Positions 16,635 to 25,668 of a stretch of DNA of 41,715 bases are shown here, one piece after another. The position numbers were made by a program, and so were the translations under genes. The DNA is from Parcubacteria group bacterium. GTDB lineage: Bacteria; Patescibacteriota; Minisyncoccia; Phycocordibacterales; JABMNX01. Below the pieces are notes generated by a model. The model saw only the letters and a list, made by a program, of their open reading frames with translations. It did no database searches and was not told the DNA's origin. The stretch lies in contig JADHUY010000003.1 of assembly GCA_016784305.1 (NCBI GenBank), forward strand, positions 1 through 41,715, in the 5' to 3' direction. Each line of letters opens with the position of its first letter. Position 1 is the stretch's first letter.

Positions 16635-16877
16635 ATGGATAAGAAAGTAACAATATATAGCACACCAACATGTCACTTTTGTCAGCTAGCAAAAGAGTTT
16701 CTGAAAGAAAAAGGGATTGAATATACAGATTATAATGTAGGAGAGGATATGGAGAAGAGACAAGAGATGATGGAGAAAAGCGGGCAGATGTCAGTTCCAG
16801 TAATATTTGTGGGTGATGAAATGATGATTGGATTTGATAAAGGGAAGCTTGCAAAAGCTGTCGGAGTTGAGGCTTAG
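16635..16877 (+). CDS. Glutaredoxin-like protein
   Basis: VTIYSTPTCHFCQLAKEFLKEKGIEYTDYNV...MSVPVIFVGDEMMIGFD. Confidence 0.9.
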   Translation: MDKKVTIYSTPTCHFCQLAKEFLKEKGIEYTDYNVGEDMEKRQEMMEKSGQMSVPVIFVGDEMMIGFDKGKLAKAVGVEA

Positions 16878-17011
16878 TAATGGGATTACAAACAAAAAAT
16901 AGCCCACAAAGGGCTGTTTTTTGATTTCTACGGGACATAGTCTTTAATAGAACTTGCAAGTATAGACGAGGAGATACTAGCTATTTCCATATGACTTGTT
17001 ATCATAAGCGA

Positions 17012-17635
17012 ATGAGAGTTCATTCGGAAAAGAAGCTAATGGAACTAGTTAAACTTAGAAGTACCGGACACAGCATCCAAGAAATTGTCGAAAAGTTAGA
17101 CATGCCCAAGACTACGGTTTGGCACTATATTCAGAACGTGAAAGTTCTGCCACAATATCAACCATCTTTAAAGTCAAAGAGAGGTGGGAGTAGTAAGAGA
17201 AAAGCTAGGAACGAAAGAATAGCAGAGGAGAAATCAGCAGAACTTCTTGAAGGTCCAGACAGAGAAATCCTTACAGCTCTAGCCATGCTTTATTGGGCAG
17301 AGGGAAGTAAGGGGTCACCAGAGTTTATAAATTCTGATGGAAGAATGATCTCTTTATATTTACATATTTTGCGTGATGTACTTGAAATATCGAACGATTC
17401 TCTTAACATTACAATTAGAATTTTTACTGGAATGAATAAGAAAGAATGTGTACAATACTGGGCGCGAGTGACAAGCATCTCACCTGATCGCTTCACAATT
17501 AGGGTAAATGATGGAGGGACTCGCGGAAGAACAAGGTATGGAATGTGTAGAGTCGGAGTGAGAAAAGGCGGACATTTTTTGAAAATGATGCACGCGTTGA
17601 TCGATCAATCTTACAGAAGAATTACAGATTTATAG
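17012..17635 (+). CDS. HTH protein with LAGLIDADG-like motif
   Basis: N-terminal HTH (STGHSIQEIVEKLDMPKTTVWHYIQNV); LAMLYWAEGSKGSPEFINSDGRMISLYLHILRDVL resembles a degenerate LAGLIDADG block. Longer ORF starts at 16991. Confidence 0.5.
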   Translation: MRVHSEKKLMELVKLRSTGHSIQEIVEKLDMPKTTVWHYIQNVKVLPQYQPSLKSKRGGSSKRKARNERIAEEKSAELLEGPDREILTALAMLYWAEGSKGSPEFINSDGRMISLYLHILRDVLEISNDSLNITIRIFTGMNKKECVQYWARVTSISPDRFTIRVNDGGTRGRTRYGMCRVGVRKGGHFLKMMHALIDQSYRRITDL

Positions 17636-17708
17636 GCCCCTGTAGTTTAACGGATTAGAACGGATCCCTCCTAAGGATCTGATCCAGGTTCGATTCCTGG
17701 CGGGGGCA
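17636..17708 (+). tRNA. tRNA-Arg(CCT), CCA not encoded
   Basis: GCCCCTGTAGTTTAACGGATTAGAACGGATCCCTCCTAAGGATC...AGGTTCGATTCCTGGCGGGGGCA. Confidence 0.92.
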
Positions 17709-17809
17709 CACATTGAAACTTCTTCGGAAGTTAGAAAACCAGCAGGCAGTGGTTCGCATAAAGGTCAGTATTTCTGCACAGACAAAAGTTTGATATAATT
17801 TCTGTACGT

Positions 17810-18136
17810 ATGATGGATGATAGAGAATTGCTTAGAAAGAGTTTGGAGCTTGCCGAAGAAAATAACCGTCTTTTAAGAAAGATGAGAAGAGGTGCTATTT
17901 GGGGTGGAATCTTTAAGATTATATGGCTTGCCATATTGATTGGGGTTCCAGTATATGTTTATATTACATACCTTCAGCCGATACTTGGAGATGTACTAGA
18001 TACAATTGAAACAGTTCAGGACGCTGGAAATAAAGTGCAGGGCTTAGGTGATGGCCTGGGAGATCAGTTAAGAGGGTTTTTTGAACAGCTAAAGGAGTCT
18101 GGTGCAAGCGGAGGTATACAGCTACCCACATTGTAA
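17810..18136 (+). CDS. Small membrane protein of unknown function
   Basis: MMDDRELLRKSLELAEENNRLLRKMRRGAIWGGIFKIIWLAILIGVPVYVYITYL, coiled coil plus one TM; TATAAT-like sequence upstream. Confidence 0.7.
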   Translation: MMDDRELLRKSLELAEENNRLLRKMRRGAIWGGIFKIIWLAILIGVPVYVYITYLQPILGDVLDTIETVQDAGNKVQGLGDGLGDQLRGFFEQLKESGASGGIQLPTL

Positions 18137-18160
18137 AGAGTATAGAAATAGAAATTAAAT

Positions 18161-18236
18161 GCTCAGGTAGCTCAGTTGGTAGAGCACTTGTTTGAAGCAC
18201 AAGGGGTCGCCGGTTCGAGACCGGCCCTGAGCACCA
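18161..18236 (+). tRNA. tRNA-Phe(GAA), CCA encoded
   Basis: GCTCAGGTAGCTCAGTTGGTAGAGCACTTGTTTGAAGCACAAGGGGTCGCCGGTTCGAGACCGGCCCTGAGCACCA. Confidence 0.95.
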
Positions 18237-18362
18237 AGGTAAAAGAAAAAGCGCATTCTAAGAATGTGTTTTTTCTTTTAGAACGCAAACCGCTTTGCGT
18301 TCGTGCCTTGGTGCTAGGCGGAGACATGTTTTGATTATCCTTAAAGTCAAAACAGTCGAGCC

Positions 18363-18410
18363 CGGGGAGGAAGTTCTTAACGAGCCTGCGAGTTTAGAAA
18401 CTTGACCCCG
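18363..18410 (+). repeat. tRNA-associated stem-loop element, copy A
   Basis: CGGGGAGGAAGTTCTTAACGAGCCTGCGAGTTTAGAAACTTGACCCCG. Confidence 0.65.
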
Positions 18411-18500
18411 CAAGATAGGGCACTTTTGGTGCCTTCTTTTTATTTTGATGTCGGTCTCGAAAGACGGAATGCCACACCTCTGAGGAGGTGTGGCATGAGT

Positions 18501-18566
18501 CCGGGTAGAAAGTTCTTAGCGAGTTGGAGCACGAAGTGCGAACAAAAGCTTAGAAACTTGACTCCA
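18501..18566 (+). repeat. tRNA-associated stem-loop element, copy B
   Basis: CCGGGTAGAAAGTTCTTAGCGAG...GCTTAGAAACTTGACTCCA. Confidence 0.65.
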
Positions 18567-18601
18567 CAACATACAAAAAACCGACAATGGCGGTTTTTGC
18601 T

Positions 18602-19120
18602 TTAGTTAGATTTAACTTTAAGTTTAGTTTCCTTGTCCTTGTCTATTTTCGGAAGTTTTATTGTAAGTACACCGTGTTTTTCTTTTGCTTCAGCTTCTTC
18701 TACCTCAACTTCCTGCGGAAGAAGTATCGTTCTTGAAAATGAGCCCCAGTAAAGTTCACGGTAAAAATAGTCATCCTCATTAACTTCTTTATGCTCCTCT
18801 CGCTTGCCACGAATAGTTATCATGTCGCGAGTAATTGATACATCTAAATGGTCCGGGCGAACTCCGGCCACGACAGCTCTAATTATTATATGTTCAGGCG
18901 TCTGATATACGTCTACAGAAAGCTGGCCCTCATCTTCTTCAAGGTCTTCTTCCATAGCCTGTGTCATTGCACCGGTTTCTTCTTCTAGAGTTTCTGCCCT
19001 TGACCCGACATTAGCCATGGTTCTTCTAGCGGGTGTCTCCTCCTCTTCAAATGAGTCGTTATAGTCATCAAGCGCAACCGTGCCGGTGAGTCGTTCGAAA
19101 AATGATCTTTTTGATGCCAT
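18602..19120 (-). CDS. Hsp20/alpha-crystallin small heat shock protein
   Basis: LSVDVYQTPEHIIIRAVVAGVRPDHLDVSITRDMITIRGKREE...ELYWGSFSRTILLPQEV...HGVLTIKLPK. Confidence 0.92.
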   Translation of the reverse strand: MASKRSFFERLTGTVALDDYNDSFEEEETPARRTMANVGSRAETLEEETGAMTQAMEEDLEEDEGQLSVDVYQTPEHIIIRAVVAGVRPDHLDVSITRDMITIRGKREEHKEVNEDDYFYRELYWGSFSRTILLPQEVEVEEAEAKEKHGVLTIKLPKIDKDKETKLKVKSN

Positions 19121-19121
19121 A

Positions 19122-19829
19122 TTATCTTTTTCTTTTAATAAAACGGAAGTTAGGTTTCTTGATTCGCTTAATTTTTTCGAAGAAAAGAATGAGCACTAAT
19201 ATCCCAAGCCAAACACCAAGAAATATAAACAGAATCTTATCTCCGTTACTGTTTATTATAAATAAGTTGAAAAGAGCATGCAAAGTTATGGCGAGGATAA
19301 TTCCAATCCATAAGAAGTGTCTTTTGGCCCGATTGGACTTATAAAAGGAAAGAGCCATTGCCACTCCTATGGTTGCTGAGGACAGTACATGAAGAAGAGT
19401 TGCCCCAAAGAAGCGTAGATTACCAGTAAGAATGCTTTCTATAATTGAACCATCAGCCAATGGGTTTAGGAGAAATAATGTGTTTTCAAGCGCGGAAAAG
19501 CCAAGTGCTATGGTAATCATGTATATCATCGCGTCTATTGGCTCGTTCATCGCACGACGACGTAAAACAGTGATATGTGCACCAAAGTACTTAATTAGTT
19601 CCTCAATAGAAGCCCATACAATTATCAAAGTGGTACCGCTAAGATACCCCATGACGTATTTTTGTGGTGGTATGACAAGAGGAACTAATATCATTCCAAC
19701 CACAAAGGTTAGAAAGATGAGTGACCTTGGCTCTGGGTGTCTATCTTCTTTAAGCCAAAACCAAAGCCATAATAATGCTGGCAGGATTCCGCCTAGGAGT
19801 GCAAAGAACAGTGTTTGTGTTGTTATCAT
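19122..19829 (-). CDS. PrsW-like intramembrane protease
   Basis: Multi-TM with ASIEELIKYF and MNEPIDAMIYMITIALGFSALENTLFL motifs. Confidence 0.85.
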   Translation of the reverse strand: MITTQTLFFALLGGILPALLWLWFWLKEDRHPEPRSLIFLTFVVGMILVPLVIPPQKYVMGYLSGTTLIIVWASIEELIKYFGAHITVLRRRAMNEPIDAMIYMITIALGFSALENTLFLLNPLADGSIIESILTGNLRFFGATLLHVLSSATIGVAMALSFYKSNRAKRHFLWIGIILAITLHALFNLFIINSNGDKILFIFLGVWLGILVLILFFEKIKRIKKPNFRFIKRKR

Positions 19830-22025
19830 CTAGTTTATGTGTGCTGGCCATTTTGTGACCATAAGTAATTCTCGGTCTTTCTTCGGAAGAGATGACCAAA
19901 TCTCTTCAGTAACATATGGCATGAATGGATGAAGTAGTTTCAGGCTTGTTGTTAATATTTCATAAAGAGTCCACTTTCTTGAAAGCTTTTCATAGCTATC
20001 TTCTCCATTTAATACTTCTTTTGACTCTTCAAGTATAACATCAGCCAGACTGTGCCATATATATTGGTATATCTTGTCTGCCGCAAGGTCCAATCTATAT
20101 TTTTCAATATCTTCTGTGGCACTCCTTACAGTTTCTTCAAGCTCACGTAGAAGCCCTTCGTCTTTTTCAGTGAGGGGAGGTCTCTCTTTTAGTTCAGAGT
20201 TTTCAATATTTGAAAGAATAAATCTTGATATATTCCAAATTTTATTTGCAAAATGTTTGTATCCTTTAATTTTATTTTCAGAAAGCTTTAAGTCGTTTCC
20301 TGGAGCCACACCTATAATTAGAGAGAGTCGGGTTGCGTCCCCTCCGTATTTTTGAATCATATCAAGCGGGTCGATAATGTTTCCAATGGATTTACTCATC
20401 TTTTGTCCTTTCTCGTCTCTAACTAATCCGTGAAGATAAACTGTCTTAAATGGAGTATCTCCAAGGTGAAAACCACTCATTAAAATCATTCGTGCTACCC
20501 AAAAGAAAATAATGTCGTAGCCTGTTTCAAGTACATTTGTGGGATGATATTCCGTTAGGTCGGAAGTTGTCTCTGGCCAACCTAGGGTTGAGAACGTCCA
20601 AAGACCAGAAGAAAACCATGTATCAAGAGTATCTGGGTCCTGCTCCCATCCAGCTTTCTCTGGTTCTTTCACTCCTACGTACATTTTTTTGTCCTTGTAC
20701 CAAACAGGAATACGATGTCCAAACCAAATCTGCCTGCTAATACACCACGGTCGTAGGTTATCAATCCAGTGGTAATATGTTTTTTTGAAACGCTCCGGTA
20801 AAATATCAATTTGTCCGCTTTCAACTGTTTTTTTCATTAGCTTCTTTAGGGTAGTAGAGCTTCCAGAGCGAATGCCTTCTATTTTTGAGTCTTCAAGTAC
20901 AAACTCCTTATCAACATCTATGAACCACTGTTCTTTTATTTGTGGCTCTATTGTAGCGCCACCCCTATCGTTTATTGAAAGAGAGTGGACATAGCCTTCG
21001 TCAATACTTTCAACGAGACCTTTTTTCTCTAATTTCTCAACAATTAAGTCTCTAGCCTTTTTAATATGCATCCCTTTAAATTCTCCGGCTATAGGAAGAA
21101 GCTTTCCGTTGTAGTCAATAATTTGTTCTTTATCCAAATCGTGCCTTTCAGCGATTTCAAAGTCTGTTAGGTCATGCCATGGCGTGATTGTCATAACTCC
21201 AGTACCAAACTCCATGTCCACAGCACTATCTTTTATAATAGTTGCAGTGATGGGCCCGTTTATCCATTCTAGTTCGATTTTGTCCCCGTGCTTGTATTTA
21301 CTGTAGCGTTTGTCATCAGGATGCATCACGACGTACTTGTCGCCAAACTTTGTTTCAGGCCGCGCGGTACCTATTATAAAAGGCCCATATTTGAGGTAAT
21401 AAAATTTATCTTTTGTTTCTTTTCGTACCATCTCATCATCTGAGACCGTAGTTTGCAGAGCTGGGTCCCAGTTCACAATGCGGGCGCCGCGATAAATAAG
21501 TCCAGCTTCGTACATGCGAACAAATGCAGTCATAACCGCGTGGTATCTTTTTTCGTCTAGGGTATATGCATATCTACTCCAATCAAGAGAAGACCCCATT
21601 TTCCTCAGTTGGTTAAGAATGATTGATTTACTATCTTCAGTAAAAACATTTATTCTCTTCATCAGCTCTTCTCTGCCGATGTCATATCTAGTCTTTTTTT
21701 CTTTTTTATATATTTCGCTTTCTACTTTTGACTGTGTAGCTATGGCCGCCGAGTCTGTGCCAGGTATCCACAGTGTTTTTTTGCCACGCATTCTATTAAA
21801 GCGAACAATAATATCTTCAATAGCAAGCATTGCTGCGTGTCCCATATGAAGAGTTCCAGTCACATTTGGAGGTGGAAGTACAATTGAGAAGGTTTCAGCG
21901 TCGGCACTGCATATTCCAGCTTCTACACACTTGTCAGGGTTAAAAAACCCACTATCCTCCCACTTCTGGTAGATTTTATCCTCTGTAGCTTGCGGGTCGT
22001 ATGGTTTTAGAAACTTATCGTCCAT
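19830..22025 (-). CDS. valS: Valine--tRNA ligase
   Basis: LPPPNVTGTLHMGHA, KMSKSIGN, class I synthetase architecture. Confidence 0.95.
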   Translation of the reverse strand: MDDKFLKPYDPQATEDKIYQKWEDSGFFNPDKCVEAGICSADAETFSIVLPPPNVTGTLHMGHAAMLAIEDIIVRFNRMRGKKTLWIPGTDSAAIATQSKVESEIYKKEKKTRYDIGREELMKRINVFTEDSKSIILNQLRKMGSSLDWSRYAYTLDEKRYHAVMTAFVRMYEAGLIYRGARIVNWDPALQTTVSDDEMVRKETKDKFYYLKYGPFIIGTARPETKFGDKYVVMHPDDKRYSKYKHGDKIELEWINGPITATIIKDSAVDMEFGTGVMTITPWHDLTDFEIAERHDLDKEQIIDYNGKLLPIAGEFKGMHIKKARDLIVEKLEKKGLVESIDEGYVHSLSINDRGGATIEPQIKEQWFIDVDKEFVLEDSKIEGIRSGSSTTLKKLMKKTVESGQIDILPERFKKTYYHWIDNLRPWCISRQIWFGHRIPVWYKDKKMYVGVKEPEKAGWEQDPDTLDTWFSSGLWTFSTLGWPETTSDLTEYHPTNVLETGYDIIFFWVARMILMSGFHLGDTPFKTVYLHGLVRDEKGQKMSKSIGNIIDPLDMIQKYGGDATRLSLIIGVAPGNDLKLSENKIKGYKHFANKIWNISRFILSNIENSELKERPPLTEKDEGLLRELEETVRSATEDIEKYRLDLAADKIYQYIWHSLADVILEESKEVLNGEDSYEKLSRKWTLYEILTTSLKLLHPFMPYVTEEIWSSLPKKDRELLMVTKWPAHIN

Positions 22026-22073
22026 AAACGATATATTATCACAAAAGGGCTTAATTTCAGCTTTATTTAAGGT

Positions 22074-23225
22074 TTACAGAGAAAGGTTGCCGTTTGCCAC
22101 GATATTCCCTGGCTCTGGTATCGGCTTCATTGATTTAAGCTTGAAATAGGCCACTGTGGCTATCATTATGGCGTTGTCAGTAGATAGTCTAGCATCTGGT
22201 ATATATACCGATAAATCGGTATATTCTTGTTTGAGGTTTGTTACAGCTTCTCTTATATTTTTATTTGCTGATACTCCGCCTCCAACTATTACAGACTTTG
22301 CCCCGTACTCTTCTACAGCTCGTTTTGTTTTTGAGACTAAAACTTCGGTAACTGCATCTTCAAACTCACGCGAGATTATTTTCTTATCTTCCTCACTTAA
22401 CCCACCAATATCCTTTATTAGATAAAGTACTGCGGTTTTAAGCCCTGAAAAAGAAAAGTCAAAACTATCTTCATGAATCATGGGGCGGGGGAGTTCATAT
22501 TTTCTTTCAAGGTTATCTTTTCGCGCCATTTCGGCAAGTTTTGATATTTCTGGCCCACCCGGGTACTCTAGCCCCATCATGCGTGCAACTTTATCAAATG
22601 CTTCTCCCACCGCGTCGTCTTTTGTCTCACCAATTACTTTGTACTCGCCAATTTTATTCATCAATACGAGCTCGGTATGTCCTCCTGAAATTAAAAGTGC
22701 TATTGATGGGCTTTCGGGTTTCTCAACCCCTTCATTCTTCATTAAAGAAGCAATGATGTGCCCCTCCATGTGGTTTATAGGAACAAGAGGTAAGTCCCAG
22801 ACTAGAGAGAGTGCTTTTGCAAAGTTAATTCCAACCCATAGTGCTGGTTCAAGTCCTGGTCCACTGGTAACAGCTATTGCGTCAATATCTGGTTTCTTTA
22901 GTCTTGAAAGAAGTGTTACGAAGTGAACAAATAGTTCTGGCTCGCGAAAAAGCAGTTCTTTTATTTTTTCAAATTGCTCTTTGGATATCTCACTTCCTTC
23001 AGAAGCTACATACAGGCCGGACTCCTTTAGAGTATTAAGGAGTAGGGGGGTTAAGTTTTTTGAGTGTTCTCTTTTAGCAACACTAGGGTAAACTCCGCCG
23101 TATTCTTTATGCATTTCAACTTGCGAGAATAGGGAATCACCAAGCACGCTAAAATTAGCGCCATCGGTTTCTACCAAACTAACTGCAGTTTCGTCGCAAC
23201 TTGTTTCTATTGCAAGTATTTTCAT
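22074..23225 (-). CDS. tsaD: tRNA N6-adenosine threonylcarbamoyltransferase TsaD
   Basis: MKILAIETSCDETAVSLVE, INHMEGHIIAS, VIVGGGVSANKNIRE; contains a ~38-aa insertion before KKPDIDAIAVTSGPGL. Confidence 0.95.
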   Translation of the reverse strand: MKILAIETSCDETAVSLVETDGANFSVLGDSLFSQVEMHKEYGGVYPSVAKREHSKNLTPLLLNTLKESGLYVASEGSEISKEQFEKIKELLFREPELFVHFVTLLSRLKKPDIDAIAVTSGPGLEPALWVGINFAKALSLVWDLPLVPINHMEGHIIASLMKNEGVEKPESPSIALLISGGHTELVLMNKIGEYKVIGETKDDAVGEAFDKVARMMGLEYPGGPEISKLAEMARKDNLERKYELPRPMIHEDSFDFSFSGLKTAVLYLIKDIGGLSEEDKKIISREFEDAVTEVLVSKTKRAVEEYGAKSVIVGGGVSANKNIREAVTNLKQEYTDLSVYIPDARLSTDNAIMIATVAYFKLKSMKPIPEPGNIVANGNLSL

Positions 23226-23548
23226 TTTGCCCACGTTCGGTCTTGATTTATCTTTTCTTTTTCCCTAAAAGCTTGCTCTAAGTCAACTTCAAAGCGGTTT
23301 GCTATATCTAAGAGATATATAAAGACATCCGCAATCTCTGAGTCGATTTCTTCGTGGTCTCGTGTTTTGTCTTTCATAATCTCTTTAGAAGCATGTTTAG
23401 CAGCCTTTGCCATTTCACCTGATTCTTCTAAGAATTTCATAAAAACATCTGAAGTAGTTTGATCATCAAAACCACGTTCACGAACCATGAGCGCGATGTA
23501 GTCTTGAAAGTCTTTTAGTGTTGGGTCTTTTTTTAATTCCAGTTTCAT
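23222..23548 (-). CDS. MazG-like nucleotide pyrophosphohydrolase domain protein
   Basis: FLEESGEMAKAAK...EEIDSEIADVFIYLLDIANRFEVDLEQAFREK. Confidence 0.78.
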   Translation of the reverse strand: MKLELKKDPTLKDFQDYIALMVRERGFDDQTTSDVFMKFLEESGEMAKAAKHASKEIMKDKTRDHEEIDSEIADVFIYLLDIANRFEVDLEQAFREKEKINQDRTWAK

Positions 23549-24078
23549 ATATTTGATAATTTTACCTTGTTTAAGATATCGTTAATAAACTCTATTTTTC
23601 TTCTATAATACTCTCTAGTACTTGTATGGTCGCCTGATTCCTTTAGTTTTTCGTATGCTTTAAGGGTTTCTGGATGCTCTTTAAGGTATTTTTCAAATTT
23701 AATACTATCTAGCCAGTTGTGACACTTTTTATTTACTAGAAATATATCAACATGTTTTTTGTCTATAAAAGTTACAAAGCGCATTCTTTCTAGTGGGTAA
23801 TTACTCTTTGGCTCTCCAAACAATTTAGTTAGTGGGGCTATAAAGTTGTTAAAACTTTCTGGTGGCACTGGAACATAAACATCAATTTCATCTTGCCCAG
23901 ATATCCCGAGACTAGTAGCTCCGTGGTGTTCAACATCTATTGATTTTCCTAGTCTAGATTGTATGAGCGATTTTACTCTCTCAAATTTCTCCCCACAACT
24001 TGGGTCAAAAGGACGAATCTTTATTTTTGAACTATTTGAAAGATGAGCCAGCCATTTTTCTTGATTGTTTGTTGGCAT
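23545..24078 (-). CDS. GrpB-like nucleotidyltransferase-fold protein
   Basis: VEHHGATSLGISGQDEIDVYVPV...RMRFVTFIDKKHVDIFLV...FEKYLKEHPETLKAYEKLK. Confidence 0.75.
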   Translation of the reverse strand: MPTNNQEKWLAHLSNSSKIKIRPFDPSCGEKFERVKSLIQSRLGKSIDVEHHGATSLGISGQDEIDVYVPVPPESFNNFIAPLTKLFGEPKSNYPLERMRFVTFIDKKHVDIFLVNKKCHNWLDSIKFEKYLKEHPETLKAYEKLKESGDHTSTREYYRRKIEFINDILNKVKLSNI

Positions 24079-24113
24079 TTTACTTTTTAACTTTCATATT
24101 GATTATAAAATTG

Positions 24114-24186
24114 TGGGCGGTAGAGGATTCGAACCTCTGACCTCATCAACGTCAATGACGCGCTCTACCAACTGAGCTAACCGCCC
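24114..24186 (-). tRNA. tRNA-Val(GAC), CCA not encoded
   Basis: Minus strand GGGCGGTTAGCTCAGTTGGTAGAGCGCGTCATTGACGTTGATGAGGTCAGAGGTTCGAATCCTCTACCGCCCA. Confidence 0.93.
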
Positions 24187-24233
24187 ATATAGATGGGATT
24201 GTAGCAAAAACATAGCGTTTTCGCAGATTTAGT

Positions 24234-25118
24234 TTATGCAGCACGCAACACTCTTTTTTCACCTTTCATAAGACTGCTTACTTTGGCCATCTCGTATAAT
24301 ATCTCATCGTTGACACTGTCTTTTTTAGTCGTGTGCCATCTATCGGTGTCTTGTTTCTCAGAGAGTATAAGGTCAACCCTTTTTTCAATCGCAGCATATG
24401 ATGAAGCAACTTCCGGTTGATCTTTAGAGGTTGCATATTTATTGAAGACTTCGGCTTGCTTTTTTATCTGCTCAAGCATCATCCTTTGTGCTGGGTGAAT
24501 GTTTAGTTCGGCCAGATTGTCTTTTGTCCATAACACGCTTAGTCTTTCTACTGTAGCTCTATCAGCGCCTACTACAAATTTGGGCATTTTTTGATTGGGA
24601 ATCTGCTCACCTTTGGATGATTGATAATATTTAATATTGGCAAGCTCTCCTTTATCTATATCTTCAAGTATTTTCGATATCTTCATCTTAGAGGTCCCCA
24701 CACCGTACGTTGCGTCAATAGCAATAGCCAATTTTTTGGCTTCTTCTTCTGCTACTCTATCTTCAATTTCAGCGACAATATCTACGCCATTTCTGTAGTC
24801 ATCAAACCTAGAATGTTTTGCGGTTCTGATGCTACTGCCAAACCACCCGTTATCAATTTGTTCTGCCACCATTGCTTCAAGAACAGTCGCTACTTTTTTA
24901 TTATCGTCATCTTCAAATTCTCTATCAGACAGAGCGACATCTTTTTCGTCCTTCTCTATTTCAACTGAAGAGAAGAATTTAGTGAAAGAGGAAATATCTA
25001 TTTCATTTCTCTTTATTACTCTTGTTGCTTTTTCGTAGGCAGTCAGTAAGGCACTAGAAAGAGGTTCGTGAGAAATAATATCTCCGTCTTCATCGTATTG
25101 TGGTTGTTCAAATCCCAT
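24234..25118 (-). CDS. Hypothetical protein, 294 aa
   Basis: Long ORF with SRFDDYRNGVDIVAEIED...LAIAIDATYG; no confident family. Confidence 0.7.
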   Translation of the reverse strand: MGFEQPQYDEDGDIISHEPLSSALLTAYEKATRVIKRNEIDISSFTKFFSSVEIEKDEKDVALSDREFEDDDNKKVATVLEAMVAEQIDNGWFGSSIRTAKHSRFDDYRNGVDIVAEIEDRVAEEEAKKLAIAIDATYGVGTSKMKISKILEDIDKGELANIKYYQSSKGEQIPNQKMPKFVVGADRATVERLSVLWTKDNLAELNIHPAQRMMLEQIKKQAEVFNKYATSKDQPEVASSYAAIEKRVDLILSEKQDTDRWHTTKKDSVNDEILYEMAKVSSLMKGEKRVLRAA

Positions 25119-25152
25119 AGAGATATGCTACTCCAAGGTCTTGATTAGGGCA

Positions 25153-25176
25153 ATGTTGCGGAGGAGGTGAGACTCG
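25153..25176 (-). repeat. Displaced copy of the tRNA-Ser(CGA) 3' end (24 nt identical)
   Basis: atgttgcggaggaggtgagactcg equals 25663-25686; shorter copies at 25222-25235 and 25485-25503. Confidence 0.85.
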
Positions 25177-25502
25177 GTGTGAGCTCGCTAAATTAGTTTG
25201 TACGATATATCGTACAAACTCTTGCGGAGGAGAGGAGTTCCTCAGGCGGCACTGCTGTTTGTCGGTCAGATCAAAGATTTGAACAAACAGGGAGGACTCG
25301 GCGTCAGCTCACTAAACCAAAAACCTTGCGATATATCGCAAGGTTTTTGGTAAGTGGCTCCTGCCCGGACTCGGCGACAAGTCCTCGTTCCACTCGGCTT
25401 GTGTACCGCCTCCGGCTTTCGAGTCCTCTCGTTCATAGAACCACAAAAAGAACCCATTAAGAGTGGGTTCTTTTTGTGCTCCTAGCGGAGGAGGTGAGAC
25501 TC

Positions 25503-25550
25503 GGCGTCAAGTTCTAATTCCGCTACGCTCCATAAGAACTTCCTGCCCGC
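25503..25550 (-). repeat. tRNA-associated stem-loop element, copy C
   Basis: Minus strand GCGGGCAGGAAGTTCTTATGGAGCGTAGCGGAATTAGAACTTGACGCC. Confidence 0.65.
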
Positions 25551-25668
25551 TCCCTCATATCGTACTCGTAACACTCCGTGCGATATATTCGGTCGTTTCG
25601 AGTCCTCACTCCATCCTATTTCATACATACAAAAGTAACCCCTTAATCGGGGTTTCCTTTGTATGTTG

